64,000 nt of DNA from Selaginella tamariscina (lineage: Eukaryota > Streptophyta > Lycopodiopsida > Selaginellales > Selaginellaceae): the NCBI GenBank assembly GCA_003024785.1, contig PUQB01000033.1:1-64000 (forward strand), read 5' to 3'. Numbering within the stretch: position 1 is the stretch's first letter; each line of letters opens with the position of its first letter. The notes below the pieces were generated by a model. That model made no database searches. It was not told the DNA's origin and saw only the letters and a program-made list of their open reading frames with translations. Both the position numbers and the translations under genes were made by a program. Positions 33,500 through 45,800 of the stretch are shown in pieces.

Positions 33500-34273
33500 C
33501 TACCCGGACTCATTCCTTGTGAGTACTCTCTTTAATTGGCTAACATGAAACACTGGGTGCACCCTCACTCCTTCTGGCAGCCGTAGTCGATATGTCACCT
33601 TATCGATACGCTCTAAAATCTCATAAAGACCTGAGTACCTAGAAGACAACTTATCATTGTGTCCCTTCCATAAGGCCACAATAGTGTTTCGCCTTACATG
33701 TGTGGCAAATACCACTCAGAGATATACATAATCTCCCACCTGGAACTCTTGGAAGCTTCTGTGCTCATTAACAAACTTGATAACTCAGCTCTGTGCTACT
33801 TGTAAGTTCTTCTTGCACAAACTCTGAATGTTTCTAAGCTCAACACTCAAATCTTTAGCTTCCTCATCCATGTTGCCTTGAGCTTTCTTACTTGCTAAAC
33901 CCAGTTCAAAAGCTGTCTTGGAATGCCGTCCAAACATAGCATAATATGGACTCATTCCAATGCCACTGTGTCCTTGGCAAATGGGTGACAAAGTCCATAG
34001 AGATACTGCCCCATCGCCTGTCTAGAATAGGCAATGGTACTAATAGCCCACTTGGTTTTTCCCTGGGCACCTTACTTGCTGACACTTGTCACAAGTCCTG
34101 CAGTACTCTATGATATTAGCTTTCATATTCCTCCAATAGAACCTTCTCTTAATCAACTCATACGTTTTCCTCCCCTCAAAATGACCAGCCTCCGGGTGAT
34201 CATGATGGAAATATAATACCTGGTTGATTAAATGGTCCACACGAGGAAGATACACACGGCCATTGTAGTACAA
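33500..34273 (-). pseudogene. Gypsy-1 integrase remnants
   Basis: The zinc-binding part is at 34040-34273 (H2C2 pattern HHDHPEAGHFEGRKT...CRTCDKCQ). The integrase C-terminal parts are at 33785-33991 ([11 protein letters not shown]) and 33500-33715 (KLSSRYSGLYEILERI...VHPVFHVSQLK). Most of the catalytic core between them is missing, so the integrase is inactive. Confidence 0.85.
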
Positions 34274-35474
34274 AACTCCATCCTAAAATGAGAATGGTGG
34301 CTCTAGCTGTCCTTTGAGCTCCTGTACCTCAACGTCTTTCCCACGCAATGCTCAATAGGAAATTTGCCAAACTCCATGAGCTTAACCATCCAGCGAGCTT
34401 GCTGAGAGTTTAACTCTTTCTGTTTGAACAGATACACCAAAGTCTTGTGATCTGTAAACACTTTGAAACTTGCACTTTAAAAATAGTGCCTCCAAACTCA
34501 TAATGTATTAACAATAGCCAGTAATTCTTGCTCATATGTTGAGTATTGTTTCTCTGCAGGATTCAAGTACGACTCTTATAAGCAATAGGCCTTCCCTCTT
34601 GCATAAGTACAACTCCAATGGCCACTCCACTTGCATCACACGATACCTCATAAGGCTTAAAAGGATCTGCAATACATAAAACTGGTGCACGTACCAAAGC
34701 TTGTTTCAATGCTTGGAAACTGCTCTTCTCTGAAGCACTTCATGCAAAGGGAACATCCTTCCTCAGCAACCTAGTTAACAGAGAAGCTTTCTTAGCATAA
34801 TCTTTGACATACCGTCGATAATAACCAGCCATGCCTAAGAAACTCCGTAACTCTTCTATATTGTTAGAAACTGGCCATTGCTCCACCACTGCCACCTTTT
34901 GTGGATCAATCTTCACTCCACTTGGCATCACAATGTGAGCCGAAAACTCCACTTTGCACTGAGCAAATGCACATTTTCTCTTCTTTGCATAGAACTTGTT
35001 CTCCCTTAACAACTGAAGAACTCTTCGCAAATGCTGCACATGCTCCTTCATATTCTTACTGTAAATAAAAATATCGTTGAGGAAGATCTCCACAAAGTCG
35101 TGCAAGTAGTCACCAAACACCTCAGTTGTCAACTGAGTGAATGTGACTAGGGCATTTGTTAAGCCGAATGGCATAACAGTGAACTCGAAATGCCCAACTA
35201 TCTTGGTGAACACTCTGGCTCCACCGAGATGATCCATGATAGTATCCACACATGGCATGGGCATCCTGTCCTTCACTGTTTGCTTGTTGAGAGCTCTGTA
35301 GTCTATGCACATCCTCATGGTGCCATTTTTCTTCCTGACAAGCAATACTGGTGCACCAAATGGAGACTTGCTCAGTTGTATGAAGCCATATTCCAATAGC
35401 TCCATCACTTGTCTCTTAACCTCTTGCTCCTTAGCATGGCTCAGTCGGAATGGCTTACAGTAAATGGCTTTCAT
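34274..35474 (-). pseudogene. Gypsy-1 reverse transcriptase and RNase H remnants
   Basis: RT at 34740-35474 starts near FRLSHAKEQEVKRQVMELLE and shows SPFGAPVLLVRKKNGTMRMC and MPFGLTNA. The segment between GARVFTKI and GHFEFTVMPF, normally about 25 residues carrying the first catalytic Asp, is deleted. The FxDD box reads FLND, with Asn at 35076-35078. RNase H-like sequence (34290-34740) is frame-shifted. Identification by RT motifs is firm. Activity is excluded. Confidence 0.9.
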
Positions 35475-35699
35475 ACCCTATTCCAGCTCCACACCTCTTG
35501 CATGTGGTAGCCATGAGGTAGCTCAGGAGGGAAGACGTCAGCAAACTCCTCGCACAACAGCTTTGCTCAAGGTGACAGTAAAAAAACTTGTTTGGAGACT
35601 CAAGCTTTATTCCAAACCAAGTGTCTTTCACTTCACTATACTCAAGCTTCATGTGCTTGGTGCTCCACTAGATCTTAAGATCCACACGCACTAGCTCCG

Positions 35700-36312
35700 C
35701 AAGAAAGAAAGTTTCCACCAGTTGGGTTTTGTCAACCTCTAGTTGTAACTCCTCCACACAAGTAATTTAGCTCTGTGTGACAACTAAGTCCTCAATCTCA
35801 TATTGAGGCACAGTTTTCGTTTAGCTCCACCAGCTGGGTTTTGCCAACCTACAGTTGTAACTCCTCCACATGTGTGATAGCTGAGCCCTCAATCTCGTAT
35901 TGAGGCACAGTCTTCGTGTAGCTCCACCAACTGGGTTTTGCCAACCTACAGCTGTAACTCCTCCACACAAGCACTATAGCTCTGTGTGATAACTGAGCCC
36001 TCAATCTTGTATTGAGGCACAATCTTCGTGCAACTCCACTAGTTGGGTTTTGCCAACCTACAGCTGTAACTCCTCCACACAAGCAATGTAGCTCTGTGTG
36101 ATAGCTGAGCCCTCAATCTCGTATTGAGGCTCTTTGCGTAGCTCCACTAGCTGAGTTTTGCCAACCTCCAGCTGTAACTCCTCCACACAAGCACTATAGC
36201 TTTGTGTGATAGCTGAGCCTTCAAATTTGTATTGAGGCATAGTCTTTGTGGGCAAGCTGCACTCCTCCACTAACTTTGTTGACACAAAGTTATCGCTACT
36301 CATGCTATCCAC
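35700..36312 (-). pseudogene. Gypsy-1 protease remnant with an in-frame tandem repeat
   Basis: The start VLVDSMSSDNFVSTKL (about 36305-36255) resembles the retropepsin active site, with DSG changed to DSM. It is followed by about five tandem copies of a 105-120-bp unit encoding EGSAIT.S...CVEELQLEVGKTQL-type repeats at 35715-36250. This block replaces the normal downstream half of the protease. The repeat is probably a later amplification within the element. Confidence 0.7.
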
Positions 36313-36637
36313 AAGGACTCACACTGGACGCTCACCAAGTCGTCCCTCCACCACAATAGCACGTGTGTGTGGCTTCTCCCGTGCCATGTAGTTTACCTAT
36401 TGAGCAAGAACAAATAGAAGTTTACCTTGTGGTTTAGAGAAGTCTCCTTTGTGCTCCTTTCCACGCTCCATCTCCTAAAGCTTCTTAGGCGTCTACTTGT
36501 CCTTGCTGCCATTGAAACTTTTGCCCTTGGGCTTGCTTCTCCTTGGACAATTTGCCTTTTAGTGTCCAATGTCTCCACACATGTGGTATTATCCCTTCCC
36601 ACTAGGCACTCATCTCGAACCTTGCTCCAATACCAAT

Positions 36638-36843
36638 TGTTAGGCACCACTACGTACAAACTAGAGACCCTCACAAATACCCAACCTCCCCGAGCTGTCT
36701 CTAGTCTCCACACGCTACTCTCCAAAAAGGCTTCCAATATTAGTGTGCCCTTAATTCTCTTAGATTTAGGTATAACTCTTTAAGAATATTCTAGCTTATA
36801 CCTTTTTGGGGAATATTCTTTGATTCGTATACAGGTCGTAACA
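36638..36843 (-). repeat. 5' LTR of gypsy-1
   Basis: 206 bp from TG at 36843 to CA at 36638 on minus. Its outer 32 bp match 33376-33407. The primer-binding site follows two bases inside. Confidence 0.8.
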
Positions 36844-36844
36844 T

Positions 36845-37240
36845 TAATATGTATAATTTAAAATCTGTTCATAATGTGTATATTAATTTATTTTCTTAAT
36901 TACTCGAGTAATTAATCTACATTTCTTTATATGGGATATTCTTTATTATTTTCTTATTATTCCAAGAATATTTCAATATTAAACATGATTATCATAATTA
37001 ATTTAGTTAATTATTAGTACTTGTACTACATTTGTATATTAATGGGATTTTCTCAATTAATTCAAGAATATTTCAATGTTAAACCTTATTATCAATATTA
37101 AATTAATATATATTATTAAAACTATATATGACTATATATTAGATAAAATGATATATTATTATGTATAATTTAAAATATGTTCATAATGTGTTTATTAATA
37201 TTATTTTTTTAATTATTCGATGTTTCTTTTGCACACATAT
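36845..37240. repeat. Truncated A-side AT-rich repeat of element 3
   Basis: Same plus-strand orientation and landmarks as 10243-10620 (TACTCGAGTAATTAATCTACATTTC, AAAACTATATATGAC). It shows that element 3 once continued leftward into a divergent gene A. Confidence 0.75.
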
Positions 37241-38454
37241 ATAAATATAATCATAAATTTATATATAAACATGCAAACGCATTAGAAACACTTACAGAGA
37301 CACATATGCACACGCATGCACAAGCCAATGAGTGGATCACGATATAACTAAAGCATCTAGCTTTGTATTTATGATATAGAGTTTAAAACCAAAACCAAAT
37401 ATTTATAGTTACACACACTCTACACTGGGACTTACTTATGTTTAGTGTTTAGAGTAAATAATTAAAAAATGTGCATGCATTTAGTTTATTAATATAAAGA
37501 TTTTATACTAATATATATATTATGTACCATATAAAATTTAATAATAAAATACTTGCATTGGGTTTAAACCCTAAACCAAACTAGAGAGATATATTGCTTC
37601 TTTATTGAAAACATCATGTTCAATGCATGTATGATCCATATGTACTCAATTTGTGTGTATGTAACACATTGAATTTACACATGTAATATGTATGTATGTT
37701 TGTGTGTATACATGTGTGTATGTATTATGTGTATTAATATATGCAATGTGTACAAATTTAATTTGTTAACACTCTCTCTCTTTTCTCTCATACATACACA
37801 CCATGTATGATCCGTAATATGTAGTCTGTCTCTCTTTTCTCATACATACATACCATGCATGATCCATAATATATATTGATGTTACAATATTATGTACTAT
37901 GTATATATGTTTGTATAATATTATATGTGTGTATATTTATATTGTTACACGTGAAAATTTAACACTCTCATAGACACACATATGTTAAACCCGTACATGA
38001 TTTATATTTTTGGGGTGTATGTGATACACTCACACACCCACACATGCACACAAATTTAAAATTATGATAATATATAATGAAAGAATATTCATTTAGGGTC
38101 AATATATATTTTATTCGTTTTAGGGTTTAGGTATATTCTTAATATTTGATTAGGGTTAATATATATTTTATTCGTTTTAGGGTTTAGGTATATTCTTAAT
38201 ATTTGATTAGGGTTAATATATATTTTATTCATTTTAGGGTTTAGGTATATTCTTAATATTTGATTAGGGTTAATATATATTTTATTCCTTTTAGGGTTTA
38301 GGTATATTCTTAAGGTTTTAAGAAGAAAGGCGGCAGAAGCGGCGGTGGTGGAATAGAGCGGCTGTGCCATAGATGTATAAATTTCTCTCTTAGAAGGCGT
38401 GGCGATGCAGAATGGCGCGGCGGTGCAGTAAGCATTGAAGGCGCATTCACACAG
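37241..38454 (+). promoter_or_regulatory. Central region, 57-bp telobox repeat and leader exon of element 3
   Basis: An intact version of the inner element's target (ATTAATATATGCAATGTG) lies at about 37734. CATGCATGATCC-type units follow. At 38092-38320, four tandem units of about 57 bp each carry TTTTAGGGTTTAGG and GATTAGGGTT; B1 and B2 have two such units. A GGCGGC/GGCGCG-rich leader ends CACACAG before GTGAAATC at 38455. No coding sequence is supported. Confidence 0.5.
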
Positions 38455-38459
38455 GTGAA

Positions 38460-38610
38460 ATCTTTCTCTCTCTCACACGCACACTCCTATGTATATTTAT
38501 TTATATGTATTTACATATATATTTATATGTGTGTGTATCTTAATAATAAAATTATTTATCTATCTCTCGCACACACATGCACACTCATGTGTGTATATAT
38601 ATATATATAA

Positions 38611-38644
<34 letters not shown>

Positions 38645-38914
38645 TTGTTTATCTATATAATTTTATTTGTTTCGCTCACACATGCATACACACGATATAC
38701 ATATACACATATATATATACCTATTACATATATACATACATATTATGTGTGTGTATATGTATAGTTTTATTGATTTATTAATTTTATCTCTCACACACAC
38801 ACTCACACACATGATATACATATCCATATATATATACATATATAAATATATATATCTATGTTTGTATCTGTATAATCTTATTGATTTTTCTATCTCACAC
38901 ACATGCACACTCCC

Positions 38915-38958
<44 letters not shown>

Positions 38959-39020
38959 TTGTTTATCTCGCACATTCCTGTATATACATATGCATATATA
39001 TATATATATTTTGTGTGTGC
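38460..39020. repeat. CA/TG microsatellite block, B3 leader intron
   Basis: CA, TG and TA runs equivalent to 17640-18700 and 26609-27324. No gene seen. Confidence 0.9.
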
Positions 39021-39036
39021 GCGGGGCTAACCAAAG

Positions 39037-39776
39037 GGCGGCGAGATTAATCCCACCGCTCTTTAGTTAGCCCCGCAGGCGGCGGGATTAATCCTATCGC
39101 CCTTCATGCAGGCCCTCTGTGCAGGTCATGGGCGCCGCCCTTCATGCAAGCTATTTGGTTAGCCTCATGGGTGGCAGAATTAATCCCACCACCCATGAGG
39201 CTAACTAAAGAGTGGCGGGATTAATCCTGCCACCCATATATATGTGTGTGTACACATGATTTACGAGAGGGCGGCGGGATTAATCCACCGCACTCCGTGC
39301 AGGCCATGGGTGGCAAGATTAGTCCTGCCGACCCTTCTATGCTTGGTGGCAGGATTAATCCCGTCGTCCCTCTGAGGAGGCGTGAAAATGGTGGGAGGAT
39401 TAATTCCTTCACCGAGCATGGAAGGGGTGGCGAGATTAATCCCACCACCCTTCTTTGTCTCCTGAATTGGTGAGCCAAATCAATCCTAACCACTTTTGTC
39501 TGAGACGGAGAAGGGTTACCACACACTAATTCATGGGATGAGAAGGGTGGCAAGATTAATTCTACCATCCCTTCCATGGTGGGCAGATTAATCCGCCACC
39601 CTTCTTGATCACCTGGTGGGGTGTGCCAAATAAATCCCACCCAGTTCTCTCTGAGACTAAGAAGGGTGGCAGGATTAATCCTGCACACCCATCCAGGGGA
39701 TCAAGAAGGGTGGCAAGATTAATCCCGCCCACCCTTTTAGGAGGCATAGAAGGGGTGGCGAGATTAATCCATCACC
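39037..39776. repeat. Palindrome array 5, in the leader intron of gene B3
   Basis: About 15 units, on average more degenerate than in arrays 2 and 4 (many GGCAGGATTAATCC or GGCAAGATTAATCC forms, mainly C-to-T and G-to-A changes). Symmetry is partly lost, consistent with an older copy. Confidence 0.85.
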
Positions 39777-39887
39777 CCTTCCATGTGAATATATATGTGT
39801 ATTAATATATAAGTTGCATATCTCATTTTATTTACTTCTATCATCTTATCATAATATTTTGAGTAAAAGCCAGTAAACTATGTGAAA

Positions 39888-39970
39888 CTGACCAAAGCTC
39901 ACATTTGTGGTGGTTCTAAAACCAAATGTTATCAGTCTTTTGCACTAGCACAAATGTGAGCTTTGGACAG
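39888..39970. repeat. Conserved hairpin upstream of gene B3
   Basis: Arms at 39888-39909 and 39949-39970, with loop 39 nt. The left arm differs from the right at one paired position (CTGACC against CTGTCC). It is kept while the surrounding sequence has drifted. Confidence 0.8.
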
Positions 39971-40104
39971 TTAATCCCATCCACTTCTTTTGAGACAAAC
40001 AAGGGTGTATGTGAATTTATCAATGTATTAATTTTGTATATTCAGGTTTATATGAGTGTGTGTGCATTCTATATGAATTGTATTCATAGTGTATTATTGT
40101 GCAG

Positions 40105-43100
40105 AAGGACAATTTGATCAAACAAGGAATTTAGTCATTAGTATGAGCGTCGTCAAATTCTGGGTAAGAATTAAATAAAATTTGTTATACGGATATGTAC
40201 TTGAAGAACTAATCATTTTTGTATTCAGATGTAGAATTGAGATGACATTGAAAACAAGGAGGAGAAGAGATGGGCAGGGGGATTTTGGAATCAACTTGGT
40301 TATATTTTAAAATAAATGGGAATCGCATTGGAGCAGCCATGGTTACTGTTAAACTAACCTCTGTCATAACGTGTGAAAAGCAAAACAATGGAAAGTAGAT
40401 TTACTAGTCAAGCACCCAAAGCAAGCTGTGAACCCAGATTGGACGATGCTCGACACGTATGCCTTGTTCCATCCAATGTCACGTTCTCGGATCCGAGGTT
40501 GCCAGTTACGACATTAATCTCGGGTAGTTTCGTTGACTTATGGATAATGACGTTCATGTGTTCATTAATGATGTTGATCGTGGAGTTCTTCTTCAATTCA
40601 ATGAAATCCCATCTATGGAGGGGATCCAATTAGATGTCTACTTCAAAGATCTCCATACTCATCGAGTAGGTGTATTCTCAGGAGATATTGTTCACAATAC
40701 AGAACATTCACAAGTGGAGTAATTGTCCCTCTTCACATTAAAGAAGAACACAACGACATCATTAGGGAGATTGAGAGGGTGGCTTGGTCCTAGGTTCTTT
40801 ACAGATCATGTTCAATTTGCTTAGAAATTTTTGGAAGCTAGAAGAGTGTGCCAAGAACATTACAACAGCTGCAATTAGGGATCACACATGTTGATTCGAA
40901 TCGTAGAAGAAAATCATTTGTTATTTTGTCAGCTGCACCTATTGCATCCCATGCTATAATAAGCCATAAGGAAAAGATGTTGAATGATAAGATTTACGAA
41001 TGTAAGGTTAAGTATTGGAGCAACAACCCAAGCTTCAATTATAAGCCACTGAACTAGGAACGTGTAGCTGAGCTCATGGAGAAATGAAGGACGACAATTC
41101 TTACACCGTTCCACATAATGTTGTTTTGTGCCTATACTATGAAAGAAAGAAAGGCACTGAGAAAGTGTAGGTGACAACACCAGAACAAATCACAAAGATT
41201 CAGATGAAGAATAGAAAAGCAATTAAGTACTACATTATTAGTGGCCAGCACACAATAACAGCCCAACGACTTCTTGATGAACACATAAAGGAACGATGGC
41301 AACACAACTTTTCGAGCATACTCGTAAGAAGCTGACAAAAAGATCGGTGTTTTAGCTAAGTCAAATCTCACAATCGAGTAGTAGCATAAGTTATCGGCAA
41401 ATGGGACGCTGCCAACAACAACCACTACAACAACAAAATATGGGAGAAGTTCAAACACACGTGATATATGTGGGAAACTCTTGAGTGACCACAAAGAGCT
41501 ACTATAGGGAATACACAATGTGCGGACTACTGGGTAAGTAAATTCTTGGCGGGATTTATCTTGCCAGTAATTAATTGTCTCTTTTTTTTTCAAGAGTTGA
41601 AGAAATTACAGCAGTTGATTTTGCCCAGTGGGCGGAAGGAAACATCCTTTTTGATGATGTTGATCTCTTGCCCGGATAGATCTTTGCCAAATGGTTGGGG
41701 ATTATGGAATCCTTTGCAAAAGGAACACTGAAGAAGAAGCAGACAAGTGAAGGGGAGCCCTCAGAGAAGTCTGCAAAGAAACCCAGTAAGACGCCGAAGG
41801 CTAAGTCTGTTCAATCTACAAAGGATGTAGACAACGATTTCAAGCTCACATGGTTGAAGCCTTTAAATGGAACAACGATGGAGAGATGGAAGTCTTGGCT
41901 GATTTGGTGATTGATGGCAAACTACAATTAACAACAACAGCCCCACCTCTCCTTTTCATGTCAAGGCAATGGAGTTGAAACGGTCAGGCACTTCAAGGAG
42001 TGGTTGGGAATACATTGCCACAAACTGGGTTGGACCGGCTTCAACATACAAGAGGTCAACAAATATTTGCATGTGACAATGATGATATGCTTGTCGAATG
42101 GGTGAACAATCGGAAGATCTGGCAAGAATCTATTGCACACCAACGCAAAAAGAGAACATTGCGATGACGCCTTCTCTTATGGCAGTCCTTCAGCAGCAGA
42201 GAACCGAGTTGAACCTTATAAAGGAGGATGCTACGAATCACGACAAGCCCTACAATGTTTGTTGTTGATTCGAGACTTTATGGGGTAACATCACTGCTTG
42301 TAGGAAACCGTTTCAATTGTTCGTGATGGATCGGCAGGTGTCAAAAAATCCTTCGACAGATAGGGCACTAGAGGATTTGGTGGAGAAACTTAGCCGTGCA
42401 AGCATATACAAAGAAGGTATTTATTATTGAATTCATACTTGCACTCTTGACTGATACCTATTTTCAGTATTTATTTCTTGATTTTGCTCATGTCACCATA
42501 CTTTTCCTTTTGCCAAGTCACGTTGGACAGGATTTTATATGAAGATGCTGATCCCAAGTGCATTGATACGGTTGTTCACTTGGTTGTTAGGAATGCGCCA
42601 AACAATTTCAAACTTCCAAATGACTGGCCAGGCATCTGTTTGCACTCCAACGGGCCTGAACCTCCATTGATACACATAGCTGAGAGGGACGTATTCGGCA
42701 ATGTACGTTATCCAAACATTACAAGTCAGCGCACGGAGCATCGTCAACTTGATCAGGGGTCCTCACAGTGATGCATGGGTTTTTACTATGCACTAGGGGA
42801 TCCGTCTTGAAGGAGTGTTACCTTCGATACATGTGTGTTTGCCGTTGAAAAGGATAAGACCATGGTTGAGGACCTGAACAAGTGGATAGAGAGGTTCTCA
42901 ACTGACTACCCCAACAAACCCATACAGGAGTATTTGGAAAGTTCCCTCCAGAAAGTGCGATAGCTCTGAAGAGAATCTGGTTCAATGTCAGTCTGAGGAC
43001 GATCTTCAATCAGATATTAGACCGAAGTTATCTCAGGAGTACAGAACATTCACACTCCATTACCCATGGAAACATCAATAGAAGATACAGAAGATCATGA

Positions 43101-43179
43101 AATGATCTTCCAAGTGGCTAAAACCTTCTTTGCCTCACTCAGAAGGTAATAGCGAAGAGAATTGTTAATGAGTTCTTAG
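40105..43179 (+). pseudogene. Gene B3: ParB/methyltransferase-like protein, most decayed copy
   Basis: Follows B1/B2 from the exon after GTGCAG (40104) to the TAG at 43177, with introns at the same places (one near 41534-41593, one near 42417-42474). Frame breaks occur every 100-250 bp, so no long ORF survives. The segment near 41220-41275 still reads YYIISGQHTIT. The consensus at 41446-41470 and 42900-42960 was used to define the ancestral frame where B1 is damaged. Non-functional. Confidence 0.7.
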
Positions 43180-43445
43180 AGACGAATAGTTGTAAATGAG
43201 TGTAACATAAGGCATTTTTGTATATTTCGTTTATATTTGTATAGAAAATAAATTCTCAAGGATTAATGAAGCTTTTAGTTCAAACATGGGTCACACATTA
43301 ACAGGTAAATAATATATCTTGATAATTATAAGGCTAGCTAACTATCATGTTGCAGATGTAATGAAACAGTTGAGAACATGGATTTTCAGCATTGGCATGA
43401 GATAAGAGAGGGGTTTGGCAAAAATTTCTTGTGCCACATATCAAA

Positions 43446-44597
43446 ATGACAGAGTTCATGCAGGAAATGGATAATAATGCAGCTCAAAATCCTTACCATG
43501 GGACCACTTTAGTTTTTCATCACCATTTCTATTGCTTTAGTTCCTAAATCACTTTCTTCAGCGCCTGCAATATCTGAATCTTGTAAGGATGATGTACAAG
43601 TAAATGATAAAGGAATAGGCAACAATATAGTGTCAATTAATAAATGTGAAAGGGACCAAACAAGTGAGTTGCAAAGCATTCAAGAGGCAACGCTACCCCT
43701 GTTACCCATGGTCATATTGTGTTGTTAGATGTCAATGGTGTTCTGCTTCATCAAACAAAGGCCCAAGGATAGAAAAAAAGAAATCAAACAAGGAGATTTT
43801 ATTTCCTTGTCATGGTAAATTTCGATATGATATCATTTTTCGCCCAGGGTTAGACCGTCTTTTTCAAAAGCTTAAGGAGATGGGTGCACTTGTGGGGATT
43901 TGGTCATGTATGCAGATTCACAACTTGACACTGCTATTGAATTTGCTTAAGAAACATTGTAATGTGTAGAAAAGGTGATTCGTAAAGATTAGATTTTTAA
44001 CTAGCGAATGTTATAAACCTCTCGAAAATTTCACAAATATAATAAAGGAAAGCAAGCCATACTTCTTCAAGAATGAAAGATTTATTGGCCTTCATGGGAA
44101 GATTAATCAGTTAAGGGAACGCACATATCTTAGTGTCCTTAGAAGGCTATGCTCAACCAAAACATTGCTTATATCCATTTAATCACTTTTGACCCATATT
44201 TTGATATCAATACCATGGATGAGCTAGTGAACTATTTAGATACGTGCCTCAGAAAGAAAAATCTCAAAAACTTTTTGAGTAATATTTGCCATATCAAACA
44301 TTTTTCTAACGCTTTTCTTTCTCGTGATTTTGAATTTTATAAAATGAAGAAGAGCAACCAAACGCTTTACAATATTATTCTTAAGGAACATTTTTTTAGA
44401 TGAGCCTTTATGCAACCCTGGTCTTATCACAGCTTATGTATTAACAAGGATGGCAACTTCTAATTGCATTCGTGAGAGTGTTAAGTGGTGGCAATAACAT
44501 AAAAATATTGACCAAAATGATTCAATTAATCCGGAGAGTGATGACTTAGACAAAATGAGGAGAATTCTCTGTATGGTTAAGAAGAAAGTATTTATAA
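43446..44597 (+). pseudogene. Gene C3: FCP1-like phosphatase, decayed copy
   Basis: Homologous to C1/C2. VLLDVNGVLLH is readable near 43723-43755 and FRPGLDRLFQKLKEMG...GIWS near 43840-43910. The motif III region near 44120-44150 has suffered a deletion (VDDSP is not intact). An A-run indel after motif I repeats the type of lesion seen in C1. Non-functional. Confidence 0.7.
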
Positions 44598-44864
44598 ATA
44601 AATTAACATGTTGATAAGGAAATGATTTTATTTGTAATTATTTTGATAGTATTTTTTAATTATTGTAAATTTTTTTAGAACAAAGAATAATATGAATATT
44701 CTAAGATATTTTAGGAATATTCCTTACTAAGTAAGGTTATTGAAGGATTAATTTGTTAATTAATTCATATTTAAGACTTAATTATATATTAATTAAATAA
44801 TTAATTAATAATTAAAACTTAAGTATTAATTAAAAATTTATTTTATATTCCCATTTTTACGTAT

Positions 44865-44891
44865 CATGTTCATTTTAGTTAGAACGTGCAT
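44865..44891 (-). repeat. Terminal repeat, B/C side of element 3
   Basis: Reads on plus CATGTTCATTTTAGTTAGAA-CGTGCAT, matching the inner element's termini with three substitutions. Non-element sequence begins at CAAAG. Confidence 0.65.
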
Positions 44892-45800
44892 CAAAGTTTA
44901 TCAAGATGGTTGCTAACATGCACACGTGGGAGCTCATAAGTCTCTAATGGTTGTATATGAGAGTTTTAAGTTAGGGTTACATTCTTATGATTTGGCATTT
45001 CATTTTTGAAAGATTTTATTTTATTTTTTATAAATCTTCAAGAAGAGGTAAATTTTTAAGTGTATATGATAAATATTCTTTATACACTAATACACATGTT
45101 CATAGTTGGCGGGCTTAACTAATTTAATAATAATTTATTATGTACTCAATTTTATTCTTAACTTTGTGAGTTCATGTTTAAGTTAGACCCTTAATGCAAT
45201 TGTTAAACATAATATCTTTAAACTCTTAGGTTTATTTATGTCTAGGTTTAATTATTTAACGACCCTTAACATAAGTTAGACCTTTAGTGAGTTTATCGAT
45301 ACTTAACTTAGTTATTGTTTTTAAATTGATGAGTTTATCCTTAAGATTGATTCGTAACCCAGTTATTATGACTATCCTTAATCTTATGCTTGGGCTTAAC
45401 TATTTAATGATTTCTTATTATTATTCATAACATAGTGAATTTATTTCTAAACTAAACCTTTAACTTAGTTGTTATTCTTAATATAACCATAAGATGAGTA
45501 GAATATTTAATATTAAATGACGAGGTTAGAATAATCGTCAAATGTCAATGATGTGTTTAGAACACATAGATACACACAACATACATATACACAATATAAC
45601 TTATTATTATCCTTAGCCTAATGAGTATCTTAACCCAATTGTTATTTTTAACTTGATAAATTTATTTTTAAATTGGACCTTTAATATAATGAATTTATCC
45701 TAAACTAATTTTTAAGTTTATTTATAAGTTAAACCCTTGAGTTAAAAGATAATGAATTTAAAAATAATCATCATGGAATTTAGGATGGCCATTGATGGCG
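44892..45800. other. AT-rich intergenic region
   Basis: No coding region seen. Short phrases such as TTAACTTAGTTATT and CCTTTAACTTAGTTGTTATT recur in degenerate form, giving a weak repetitive texture. It lies between element 3 and the DRB gene. Confidence 0.5.

Larger units (their letters stand above)
33376..36843 (-). mobile_element. Gypsy-1: internally deleted Ty3/gypsy retrotransposon
   Basis: It reads right to left on minus. The 5' LTR is 36638-36843 (TGTTACGACC...TAACA). A Met-tRNA-like primer site follows at 36616-36635 (TGGTATTGGAGCAAGG). A CCHC-knuckle remnant comes almost at once (about 36550-36600), so the gag N-terminus is gone. Then come protease, RT, RNase H, integrase, a G-rich polypurine tract (33408-33418) and only 32 bp of 3' LTR (33376-33407). 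The broken 3' LTR ends exactly at the terminus of the outer TIR element. The element is dead: frames are shifted and the RT active site is changed. Confidence 0.85.
36844..44891. mobile_element. Element 3: truncated copy of the two-unit TIR element (B3/C3 kept)
   Basis: The left edge is the gypsy-1 LTR. The first 400 bp are the A-side AT repeat in the minus (divergent) orientation, so gene A lay to the left and is gone. The central region, tandem telobox repeats, leader exon, microsatellites, palindrome array, hairpin, B3 and C3 follow in the standard order. The right end is the terminus at 44865-44891. This copy is the most diverged, with many single-base indels. Confidence 0.75.

Noticed and set aside
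8393-39776. E2F binding-site arrays
   Set aside because: The half-site TAATCCCGCC shares TCCCGCC with E2F motifs but lacks the TTT/TTS start. Kept only as a remark.
4686-44891. A simple giant inverted repeat centred near 15-20 kb
   Set aside because: The order and distances do not mirror (one A and one B left, one A and two B right). Nested insertion explains the arrangement better.
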